DNA of 40,141 bases. Source: Opitutia bacterium (GTDB lineage Bacteria; Verrucomicrobiota; Verrucomicrobiia; Opitutales; JABJCN01). Shown in pieces: positions 33,198 to 40,141 of the stretch (the stretch's first letter is position 1; each line of letters begins with the position of its first letter). Under the pieces are notes generated by a model that was given only the letters and a program-made list of their open reading frames with translations, ran no database searches and was not told where the DNA came from. The DNA is taken from positions 1-40,141 of the forward strand of contig JABJCN010000099.1 of assembly GCA_018668635.1 (NCBI GenBank). Reading direction: 5' to 3'. The position numbers were made by a program, and so were the translations under genes.

Positions 33198-34391
33198 ATG
33201 CTCTTTAAGCTTCTTTGGCGAAATCAATCCCTATGGCAAATCCTAGGAGCAAGCCTAGGTGCCCTGACGGGTATCACGCTACTGCTATTAACCCTGCAAA
33301 CCCGGGAATCCTTTAATGATGTGCTCAAGAGCGAAGATGAATTATTTCCTGCGCAATACCTGACACTGAGCAAGAAGGTATCCCTGCTAAGTAATCTGCC
33401 AGGTATGCGACCATCATTTTCAGATCGAGAAATTGAAAATCTAAAGAAACACCCCGGTGTCATGAATGCCACCACATTTTCTGCAGCGGGATTCCAGTCT
33501 ATCGCCAACATGGCCATACCAAACTTCCCCGAATATCAGACTGAACTTTTCCTTGAGTCCCTCCCTACAGAATTTCTTGAATCTCTGCCTACTGACTGGG
33601 GATGGACCCAAGAAAGTCCACATGTACCAATTCTTCTACCCAATAGTTTCCTTCATATGTACAACTTTGGATTTGCTCCTGCCAACGGTTACCCGCAGGT
33701 GTCCAAAGGCATGATTCACAAGGTTGGATTCACACTCTTACTACGGAACAAAGAAGGGACGGAACTTATATTGCCAGCAAGAATCTCAGCCTTTAGCGAC
33801 CGAATCACTACCATTCTGGTACCTGAATCCTTTATGAAATGGTCCAGTGCCCGATTAAATACCAACAATAACCCCATCCCCTCCTATCGCATTCTTTTAC
33901 AAACCCGAACACCCATCTCCCAGAGTTTACTCGATCTACTTAAAAAAAAGAAATATGAAACAAACAGTGAACTGCTTAATGGCACCAAGGCTGCAAGCAT
34001 GGCAAAGCTGGCTCTAGGCGGCACGGGATTCATTGGATTACTATTGCTTCTTCTGGCTTTCCTCGCTTTCTGGCTAAGTTTTCAAGTTCTCATCCATCGT
34101 TCGGCAACCCAGATTCGCACACTACTACACATTGGATACCCCCCAAAAGAGCTTTTCCAGCACTATCTATACGTCTTCATCGCTATCGGATTCACCTTGT
34201 ATACACTTGCTATAGTTGCTGCTTATATCGCCATTGCCCAAACAGTTGTCATTGCAGGCAATTACGGTGTCGAACTAAAATCGGGACTCAACACAACGAC
34301 CCTCGCCTGGACCCTTGCACCAATAGTCGTACTTGTATTGTTTCAATGCCTTAGCATGCGATCCACACTAGAAAAACTTGCAAGAACCTAA
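33198..34391 (+). CDS. FtsX/MacB/LolE-type ABC transporter permease
   Basis: A 397-residue membrane protein with the FtsX-family layout: TM1 at about residues 14-33 (I-L-G-A-S-L-G-A-L-T-G-I-T-L-L-L-L), a large extracytoplasmic domain (~35-270), then three C-terminal segments (F-I-G-L-L-L-L-L-L-A-F-L-A-F-W near 280, Y-V-F-I-A-I-G-F-T-L-Y-T-L-A near 330, L-A-P-I-V-V-L-V-L-F near 375). The loop after TM2 has I-R-T-L-L-H-I-G-Y-P-P-K-E-L-F, the usual coupling-helix context of the family. It probably works with the ATPase at 31720 in envelope export, lipoprotein release or mechanotransmission. No clear ribosome-binding site precedes the ATG. Confidence 0.87.
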   Translation: MLFKLLWRNQSLWQILGASLGALTGITLLLLTLQTRESFNDVLKSEDELFPAQYLTLSKKVSLLSNLPGMRPSFSDREIENLKKHPGVMNATTFSAAGFQSIANMAIPNFPEYQTELFLESLPTEFLESLPTDWGWTQESPHVPILLPNSFLHMYNFGFAPANGYPQVSKGMIHKVGFTLLLRNKEGTELILPARISAFSDRITTILVPESFMKWSSARLNTNNNPIPSYRILLQTRTPISQSLLDLLKKKKYETNSELLNGTKAASMAKLALGGTGFIGLLLLLLAFLAFWLSFQVLIHRSATQIRTLLHIGYPPKELFQHYLYVFIAIGFTLYTLAIVAAYIAIAQTVVIAGNYGVELKSGLNTTTLAWTLAPIVVLVLFQCLSMRSTLEKLART

Positions 34392-34446
34392 GACATCGGA
34401 ATGAAATTGCTCAAGAACGCTTATGAGAAAAGCAAATCAAACCAAG

Positions 34447-35412
34447 ATGAATCAATTCACTAAAAAAAATTTGATACTACTGATAACCCTTGGTCTTATC
34501 GGGTGCAGTGATGATACACAAAAAGGAACGACCAAGAATATTCAACCGCCTTCCGGCGATACAGATATTGTAGTTGAAACAAATCCAAACAATCCTCCAA
34601 AGCCCTCTGATTTGCAACCCGATCCGCCGCCTAAAGGGTCTGTACCAAAGCCTGTATTGAATATTCCTAAACCCGAAGAAAACAAAGGGAAAACGACATC
34701 AGGGATATCAAAAGAAATACCGAATACTCCTGTTGCCGTTAAGAAAACTCCACCCGTCGCACCCAATAAAGCGCAACCAACATTGGAAGGCTCTCCAGAA
34801 CCACAAAAAAGTGAAGTTCACTATAACCAAATCGATCAAATACGTCTCAGGGAACAAAATATTTATTATCTAAAATCCACCGATAAACCTTTTACCGGAA
34901 AAACCTATAAGGAATTCCCCAGTGGAATCCACAGTTTTGAAATCGATTGCGTGGATGGGAAGACACAAGGAATGCTCACCCAGTATTATTCAAATGGCAA
35001 GAAACGCTTTCAAGTCCCCATGCAGGACAACCAAGCCAATGGAGATGCAGTTGGTTGGTATACAAGCGGAGCAAAAAAAAGCGAATACCCTTACGAGAAA
35101 GGTGTTGTAAACGGGGCTTTCACCGAGTGGTTTGAAACTGGACAGCAAAGCCTTCAAGCAAATTGTATTAAAGGAAAACTTAGAGGTAAAATCCAAGGAT
35201 GGTATCTTGATGGAACTCCCTACATTATTGGAGAGATCAAAGGAGATGAACCAACTCGTCTTTCAGTTTGGTATGAACACGGCAGCAAGTGGAAGGAGAT
35301 TGGTTGGCGCGAAGGTAAATTATGGGGATACTATATGGAATGGAACCGGGATGGGGACCTCACATCTGTCAAAAACTACAAAGACGGAAAACTCCACAAG
35401 GTCATTAAGTAG
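34447..35412 (+). CDS. MORN_2/YwqK-type repeat lipoprotein with proline-rich linker
   Basis: I start at the ATG at 34447 (M-N-Q-F-T-K-K-N), giving a textbook lipoprotein signal ending L-I-G-C; the ATG at 34423 would add eight residues. After the cysteine comes a Pro/Lys-rich linker of about 90 residues, a stalk typical of surface lipoproteins. The opening module (N-I-Y-Y-L-K-S-T-D-K-P-F-T-G) and at least five MORN_2 units follow (Y-Y-S-N-G-K-K-R-F; W-Y-T-S-G-A-K-K-S-E-Y; W-F-E-T-G-Q-Q-S; W-Y-L-D-G-T-P-Y; W-N-R-D-G-D-L). It starts 55 bp after the permease gene, so this lipoprotein may be a substrate or accessory of the ABC system. Function unknown. Confidence 0.83.
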   Translation: MNQFTKKNLILLITLGLIGCSDDTQKGTTKNIQPPSGDTDIVVETNPNNPPKPSDLQPDPPPKGSVPKPVLNIPKPEENKGKTTSGISKEIPNTPVAVKKTPPVAPNKAQPTLEGSPEPQKSEVHYNQIDQIRLREQNIYYLKSTDKPFTGKTYKEFPSGIHSFEIDCVDGKTQGMLTQYYSNGKKRFQVPMQDNQANGDAVGWYTSGAKKSEYPYEKGVVNGAFTEWFETGQQSLQANCIKGKLRGKIQGWYLDGTPYIIGEIKGDEPTRLSVWYEHGSKWKEIGWREGKLWGYYMEWNRDGDLTSVKNYKDGKLHKVIK

Positions 35413-35533
35413 ACCGTGGTACATTACCTGTATTATCAAGTACAAAAATCCCCGCCACAAAATCAAACCAACTGCAGCTTGAACTAATTTTCAAGCCAGC
35501 AGGCTATTCGTAATCATAAATCTTCAAGATTGG

Positions 35534-35552
35534 CACACAAAATGTATGTGTG
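35534..35552. promoter_or_regulatory. Inverted repeat 18 bp upstream of the large secreted protein start
   Basis: CACACA and TGTGTG form perfect 6-bp arms around a 7-nt spacer, within the 158-bp gap after the MORN lipoprotein gene. It may be an operator or an mRNA hairpin near the ATG at 35571. Simple CA/TG sequence makes chance occurrence a real possibility. Confidence 0.2.
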
Positions 35553-35570
35553 AGTTGAAAAGATAAAATC

Positions 35571-38450
35571 ATGACCAAAATTCAAATCATTTCTCTTTTA
35601 TTAACCACTTGTGCGCTGCCGGCAGCGACTCAAGAGTCGACATATTACTTTACTCAACTGAGCCAGCTAGAAATTGTCGAAGGAGAACTTCCTTCACTAA
35701 AACAGCCACATAAACAAGTCAGGAGCTTTAATAACCAGAAGCAAAGAAATCTGGGCAACAACCTGTTCCCTTATATAATTGGTAATAATCATGAGATTTA
35801 CTACCTGACCATGGAGGGTAACTCTCGTCTCCTAACCCGAGGAACATTGGCCCAATCGCTACTCAACCTCAGGATTGCCACCAAAACCGATCCAGGCAAG
35901 ACTCCATCTGGAATTCTTTATTTACCCCGAGAAGACTGGTCAGGTATGGAAACTGTGAAATTTCGTATCCCCGCTGCCCCAATCAATCAGGTAAAAGCGA
36001 AGGCAGATTACCTAAAGAGTAAAATTGCTCATTTCATCCGCCTGCGAAACCTCAATGTAACCGGAACAGCCTGGTATCGTCATCAAATTCAGGAAGCCGA
36101 AGCCTTATTGAAAAAAATTCCCGAAGACAACCGAGGTTCCACAACTCTTAACCGTAACCTATCTTCAAGAAACAACCGTAATAATCTCGAATCAACATAT
36201 AGCCTCTTTAGTGGTGGCCGAGCTGTCAGCGAAAATCTCCAAATTGACCGCCAACTCAGAATCAGTAATAAAAAAGAGGAAGAACCAGAGGACACCGACA
36301 TCCAAGGTATTCAAGGTATAACCATTGCGGAAATAGACTGGAATTCCCGTATTGATCCCAATAAAGCCTTTCAACCAGACAACCTTGCGAAAGCTATCCC
36401 GCATGACCAGCATGCCCTATTCTTTTCCAGTTTCCAGGCATTGCTTGATCTGATCGACCAATCAATGGACCAAGGAACTCCTATTCTTCGCCTACTTGAA
36501 GATCGACCGGAAGATGCACTTACGCAGGACCGATACCAACAGCAACTCTGTTTGCCATTGGACAATCTTGCCCGTATACTTGGCTCAAAGCTAATCAGGT
36601 CAGTTGCAGTAACTGGTTCTGACCCCTACCTGCGTACCGGGTCTGACCTGACCATTCTCTTTGAGGCACAAGATGCAGATGCACTGACTGCAGCACTACA
36701 GTTACGTCGCCAACAAATTCTTTTAACAACAAAACCTGCCCCCAAGACTTCGACCGGCAAAATCCTAGGAGTTTCCTACGAAAGCCTAATCAATGAGGAT
36801 CGAAGTATCAGTTCATTTCTGGCCAGTCACAACAACACCCTCATCGTCACGAATTCCCATGTACAACTGGAACAAATTCTGAAAACCCTTAAAGGCAACA
36901 ATCAATCCATTGCCAGCCTATTGGAGTATAAATGGTTCCGCCAACGATACGAAAAGGGAAACAATGAAGAAACAATGTTTTTTCTTCTGACTGATGCAAC
37001 CATCCGTCGCTGGTGCGGTCCCCGTTGGCGTATAGGTGCTTCCAGGCGCACGCAGGCAGCAGCAATCTTGTCGGAACTACAGGCACGGAAAATCGCAAAC
37101 CAAAGTAAAAAAAATGATACACCAAGCTTCCTGGGGCTGATTAACCATAAAGGTAATAAAATATGTTCATCCACCTTCGGGAACCTTGCCTTCCTCACTC
37201 CAATTGCAGAACTGAAGATCAACAAGATTACCCAATCTGAGAAACAAGCATACATAAGCTTTCGTGACAGATATCAAAAGCGATGGAGGAACTTCTTTGA
37301 CCCCATTGGTGGAACGATCACGGTAAAAAGCGGTAAACTGGCCCTTGATATTTCGATTCTACCTTTAATTGAAGGCAGTGAGTACAATGACTTGCGGGAA
37401 ATTGTAGGGGATCAGCAATTCATCAGCAATGCAGCCACCCCCCGCAGGGAATCACTTCTGCATGCGATCTTTGCCATCGACATGAAAACAAGGACCATGA
37501 GACAAGCTGGAGGATTTCTTTCCAAGACAACGCCCTCACTTGGTACAAATGCACTTGGTTGGATCGGGAAGTGGGTCTCCTTCCAACTTGAAGACAGTCC
37601 ATTCTGGGACGAAGTTGCCCGAAAAGCCATGGAGGGGGAGGATATTGATGATTTTATGGAAGAGAACTTTCACCGTATCCCGGTAATTGCCAAGATCGAC
37701 GTACGCAATCCCTTTAAGATGACAGCTTTTCTTGCCGCATTTCGGGCTTTTCTCAACCAAACCTCCCCGGGGATGCTCGCATGGGAAAACCAGACTCACA
37801 AGGATCAGACATTTGTCCGAATCTCTCTTTCGGAAAAGGCAAAAAAGGAAATGAAAAAGAGCCCATTTCGTGACTTCGCACTCCATTACAGGGTGGAACC
37901 AACGCGGCTCACTTTTGCGCTCAGTGAAAAACTTATCAAAAAAACAATTGAAGGTAAAATTGATAATAACAAGGAATCGCAATCGGGCAAAAATAATACT
38001 TCACCGGAAGGATCTCAACCAAAATGGTCAGGAAAGAGCATGGGCATGCGCCTCTCTGCAAAGGCAATTCCTCATATTCAAAACCTTTCTCAGGAAAACA
38101 TCCAAACGACGCTTCAATGGCGTTCATGGAACAACCTACATATTCTAAATGAATGGCGCCGTCACCATGGGATTGAAAACGCATTAAAGTTTCACCAGAG
38201 AAACTGGAATACCCTTCTGGTCTGCCCCGGTGGGGGTAATTACCAATGGAATGAAGAATTCAAAACCTATGAGTCCAGTATATTCGGACACCCCGCGAGG
38301 CCAAGGAATCCTGACACATTGAAGACTTCACCCTTTAGCGGATTGAATGAAATCAGCTTCGGTCTGACTTTTGAAGAAGATGGAATGCGTGCAAAAACTG
38401 AAATCCTTAGCAAACCGACGGGCAAGCAAGCACCCCACTCCAAATTTTAA
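35571..38450 (+). CDS. Large (959-aa) secreted protein of unknown function with C-terminal CPxGGxY motif
   Basis: An N-terminal signal peptide (I-I-S-L-L-L-T-T-C-A-L-P-A-A-T-Q) is followed by a soluble protein without further membrane segments. Middle regions resemble the repeated alpha/beta units of DUF3352-type proteins of PVC bacteria and cyanobacteria, in which each unit reports on a self-similar fold (R-S-V-A-V-T-G-S-D-P-Y-L-R; L-I-V-T-N-S-H-V-Q-L-E-Q-I-L-K-T). Near the end, C885-P-G-G-G-N-Y, followed about 15 residues later by S-S-I-F-G-H-P, resembles the terminal C-P-x-G-G-x-Y signature seen in many pseudopilins and PVC surface proteins. There are few other cysteines. It follows the MORN lipoprotein and ABC permease on the same strand; role unknown. 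Confidence 0.75.
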   Translation: MTKIQIISLLLTTCALPAATQESTYYFTQLSQLEIVEGELPSLKQPHKQVRSFNNQKQRNLGNNLFPYIIGNNHEIYYLTMEGNSRLLTRGTLAQSLLNLRIATKTDPGKTPSGILYLPREDWSGMETVKFRIPAAPINQVKAKADYLKSKIAHFIRLRNLNVTGTAWYRHQIQEAEALLKKIPEDNRGSTTLNRNLSSRNNRNNLESTYSLFSGGRAVSENLQIDRQLRISNKKEEEPEDTDIQGIQGITIAEIDWNSRIDPNKAFQPDNLAKAIPHDQHALFFSSFQALLDLIDQSMDQGTPILRLLEDRPEDALTQDRYQQQLCLPLDNLARILGSKLIRSVAVTGSDPYLRTGSDLTILFEAQDADALTAALQLRRQQILLTTKPAPKTSTGKILGVSYESLINEDRSISSFLASHNNTLIVTNSHVQLEQILKTLKGNNQSIASLLEYKWFRQRYEKGNNEETMFFLLTDATIRRWCGPRWRIGASRRTQAAAILSELQARKIANQSKKNDTPSFLGLINHKGNKICSSTFGNLAFLTPIAELKINKITQSEKQAYISFRDRYQKRWRNFFDPIGGTITVKSGKLALDISILPLIEGSEYNDLREIVGDQQFISNAATPRRESLLHAIFAIDMKTRTMRQAGGFLSKTTPSLGTNALGWIGKWVSFQLEDSPFWDEVARKAMEGEDIDDFMEENFHRIPVIAKIDVRNPFKMTAFLAAFRAFLNQTSPGMLAWENQTHKDQTFVRISLSEKAKKEMKKSPFRDFALHYRVEPTRLTFALSEKLIKKTIEGKIDNNKESQSGKNNTSPEGSQPKWSGKSMGMRLSAKAIPHIQNLSQENIQTTLQWRSWNNLHILNEWRRHHGIENALKFHQRNWNTLLVCPGGGNYQWNEEFKTYESSIFGHPARPRNPDTLKTSPFSGLNEISFGLTFEEDGMRAKTEILSKPTGKQAPHSKF

Positions 38451-38489
38451 AGGCTACCCAAACAAGACTCGATACGTATTGTTTATTTT

Positions 38490-38948
38490 TTGAAAAGCCC
38501 TAAAAAACACCTTGTGACATCTCATCAGGATCAAACTTATCCATCTCATATAGATTGGCGGTTTGGCATTCTGGTCTCTATGGGTCCGCTTGTTTGTATC
38601 AATCTTGGAATCTACTTCCACAAGGCCAACAATAATACTTTGGGGACTCTCTGTATGCTATCTGGAATTTTATCAGGCATCTGTATCTGGTTATTGAAAT
38701 TCCCCAGTCAGTATACATTGGGAACAAGCCAACTCATTATTCAGTCCGGTCTACTGCGAAAGTATATTCCCTATGTGGAAATTAAGTCATTTGAAGCAGC
38801 TAGCAAACAAGAAAAGAGTCCAGTAAATCCCCTTAATCGAATCAGAATCCAGCACGGCAAAAAGGCGACTTACGTATCCCCGATTGAACAGAAGCAATTT
38901 ATTGTTAAGCTTCAGGAAAAAGTGAACCAATCAAAAGCCACGAAATGA
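38490..38948 (+). CDS. Small membrane protein with bacterial PH domain (bPH_4-like)
   Basis: A 152-residue protein. Two transmembrane segments (about residues 27-43, L-V-S-M-G-P-L-V-C-I-N-L-G-I, and 50-70, L-G-T-L-C-M-L-S-G-I-L-S-G-I-C-I-W-L-L) are followed by a PH-like domain: L-I-I-Q-S-G-L-L-R-K-Y-I-P-Y-V-E-I-K-S-F-E, then N-P-L-N-R-I-R-I and V-S-P-I-E-Q-K-Q-F-I-V-K-L, which matches the PF06713 (bPH_4) pattern as I know it. The start is TTG at 38490; no ATG precedes the first helix. It is 40 bp after the 959-residue protein gene and converges on the Ig-repeat gene. Role unknown; such proteins are small cytoplasmic-membrane accessories. Confidence 0.8.
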   Translation: MKSPKKHLVTSHQDQTYPSHIDWRFGILVSMGPLVCINLGIYFHKANNNTLGTLCMLSGILSGICIWLLKFPSQYTLGTSQLIIQSGLLRKYIPYVEIKSFEAASKQEKSPVNPLNRIRIQHGKKATYVSPIEQKQFIVKLQEKVNQSKATK

Positions 38949-38959
38949 TTCCTGTAAAT

Positions 38960-40141
38960 CTACTCCTCGTAGTCGATAACTAGTTGGAGGAAGTACATCG
39001 AACTCAAACTCCCAACGGCCTTGAAAGTGTAAGTCTCGGTGGTCGTATCATCACCATTATCCATATTTGTAATTTCAGGAATGGGAAAGTCTCCTGAGGG
39101 TTTCAATGCATCGGCCCAAACATTGGTGGCATTGAAGTTTTGACGACGGAGAATCTCGAAGTTCCAACCAGGGTCAAGCCCCTTGCGTTTCCGAAAGGAG
39201 AAAGCAATGTCACCAGTAGCTGGATCAAAATTCAGGGAGGGCCGAAGATAATCAAATGAAATTGGACTTCCGCCGAAGAAATATTCGAGAAGGTTATTGG
39301 TGCCATCCTTATCAGGGTCTGCAGTGAAGACTTGGTCAATCATCGGCAACTTGTCCAAACCAGAACTGGTCAACCAGTCGACATAGCCTTGCGGTTCAGA
39401 TGCAACAATGACTGTACGGGTTGCCTTGACCTCATTACCGGAGGTGTCCTTCACGATATAGGTTACGCTATAAATACCGGTCTTACTGGTATCAACCGGG
39501 TTGTTAGTGATGATTGAGTCTGTTAAATTGCCATCATAGTTGTCTGTGGCCATGGCTCCGGAATCTAAGTACACATCTCCTTTTTTCAGCTTAACAGCAA
39601 ACAGTCCCCTCATTGAGAGCACAGGTGGAATGGGATCAACAACACGAACTGTTCGAACCAATGGATTGGCAGAATTACCCGCAGTATCTGAGACGTTATA
39701 AGTGACAGAATATTCACCGACCTTCGATGTATCAACCGGATTTCCAACCGTAACCTTGGCTGAAATATTACCCTCGTATGCATCCAATGCAATGGCGCCC
39801 AGATCTGTATAAGTATCGTCAAGTAAAAGGGTAACAAAACGAGGCCCAATCAAGGTAATCAGAATCGGTTTTCCTGTATCAGTAACAGTAACTTTCCGGC
39901 TAACTTGAACTTCGTTACCTGCGCTATCGCTGGCTTTATAGAGCAATGTGTACTCTCCTTGCTTATCCGTGTCCACCGTACCCGCTACAGTCAGCTTGGT
40001 AATTAGATCGCCTTCGTATGCATCAACGACCGTGGCACCTGGATCCTCAAAGGCAGATTTCACTTCCACTACCATCTCCACATCTCCATTCAGTGTGATG
40101 ACCGGAGCAATAGTGTCTGCAACAGTAACCTTGCGGGAAAC
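38960..40141 (-). CDS. Ig-like (DUF5011/HYR-type) repeat surface protein, C-terminal part (5' end outside window)
   Basis: The minus-strand frame is open from the right edge to the stop at 38960; the GTG at 40079-40081 is internal, because the same repeat pattern continues upstream of it. At least three ~75-residue units are visible, each with D-T-G/A-x-P-x-I/L-x-L-x-G, a G-A-x-x-x-D-x-Y-x-G-N/D-L turn, V-D-T-S/D-K-x-G-x-Y-x-x-T/L-Y and G-N-E/S. This is the DUF5011-type Ig-like fold common in adhesins. After the repeats come D-P-D-K-D-G-T-N-N-L-L-E-Y-F-F-G-G-S-P (a calcium-repeat-like linker) and a ~100-residue C-terminal domain. It is probably a large cell-surface or secreted protein. Confidence 0.85.
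   Translation of the reverse strand, partial: VSRKVTVADTIAPVITLNGDVEMVVEVKSAFEDPGATVVDAYEGDLITKLTVAGTVDTDKQGEYTLLYKASDSAGNEVQVSRKVTVTDTGKPILITLIGPRFVTLLLDDTYTDLGAIALDAYEGNISAKVTVGNPVDTSKVGEYSVTYNVSDTAGNSANPLVRTVRVVDPIPPVLSMRGLFAVKLKKGDVYLDSGAMATDNYDGNLTDSIITNNPVDTSKTGIYSVTYIVKDTSGNEVKATRTVIVASEPQGYVDWLTSSGLDKLPMIDQVFTADPDKDGTNNLLEYFFGGSPISFDYLRPSLNFDPATGDIAFSFRKRKGLDPGWNFEILRRQNFNATNVWADALKPSGDFPIPEITNMDNGDDTTTETYTFKAVGSLSSMYFLQLVIDYEE
39450..40141 (-). repeat. Tandem Ig-like coding repeats, ~225-bp period
   Basis: Successive units on the minus strand repeat the A-Y-E-G-D/N and V-D-T-S-K-x-G-x-Y-S-V-T-Y blocks about every 225 bp (for example around 39500-39550, 39720-39790 and 39960-40030). 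Similarity is clear in protein and partial in DNA, so these are diverged domain repeats, and the array continues beyond the window. Confidence 0.75.

Noticed and set aside
38960-40081. Complete 373-residue gene starting at the GTG at 40081
   Set aside because: The frame stays open to the right edge and the upstream codons continue the same Ig-like repeat, so the gene extends beyond the window.
1-40141. tRNA, rRNA, insertion sequence, integrase or prophage genes
   Set aside because: No cloverleaf, rRNA-like stretch, transposase or integrase motif was recognised on either strand; small RNAs cannot be excluded by eye.

Overview
The window looks like chromosomal DNA of a PVC-superphylum bacterium, most likely a marine-type Verrucomicrobiota. 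The main evidence is a paired PSCyt1/DUF1549/DUF1553 protein and Tat-exported DUF1501 protein, a prenyltransferase-fold secreted protein next to a Gln/Gly/Glu-repeat protein, many very large secreted proteins, and an aromatic C-terminal module (D-M-G-W-L-Y) that I associate with Verrucomicrobia surface proteins. Base composition is moderate (about 45% G+C by eye), with a visibly richer block around the sugar ABC transporter. Few starts have a clear Shine-Dalgarno sequence and several genes appear to use GTG or TTG. No rRNA, tRNA, CRISPR, insertion sequence or phage gene was seen, and no gene-free gap exceeds 300 bases.

Layout. 1-1740: the 3' end of a (GQ/GE)n repeat protein and a secreted alpha/alpha-toroid protein, convergent with yaaA (1751-2533). 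2571-3661: a small secreted protein and a MORN-repeat lipoprotein. 3877-13341: a tight three-gene unit made of an enolase-superfamily dehydratase/epimerase resembling hydroxyproline(-betaine) enzymes, a secreted prolyl oligopeptidase, and a 2092-residue exported protein. 13552-15267: a calcium-repeat surface protein. 15276-20631 (minus): the DUF1553/DUF1501 pair, with a divergent AraC regulator (20859) that overlaps a Rdx/SelW-like redox protein. 22134-23897 (minus): a two-domain acyltransferase resembling OlsF, the ornithine-lipid synthase.

24123-30006 (minus) is a probable five-gene operon: secreted beta-propeller protein, SDR oxidoreductase, lipoprotein binding protein, double ATPase and permease of a ribose-family (CUT2) ABC importer. 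The permease carries an internal domain of about 165 residues that itself looks duplicated. 30187-38948 holds the least explained cluster: two MORN-repeat exported proteins, a LolD/MacB-type ABC ATPase with an atypical signature and no switch histidine, an FtsX-type permease, a 959-residue secreted protein and a small bacterial-PH membrane protein, with a uridine-kinase-like gene embedded on the opposite strand. The window ends inside a repetitive Ig-like surface protein on the minus strand.

Taken together, the region is devoted to uptake, surface processing and envelope biology of a heterotroph that degrades polymers. The strongest candidates for undescribed biology are the 30187-38948 envelope cluster and the modified CUT2 permease.
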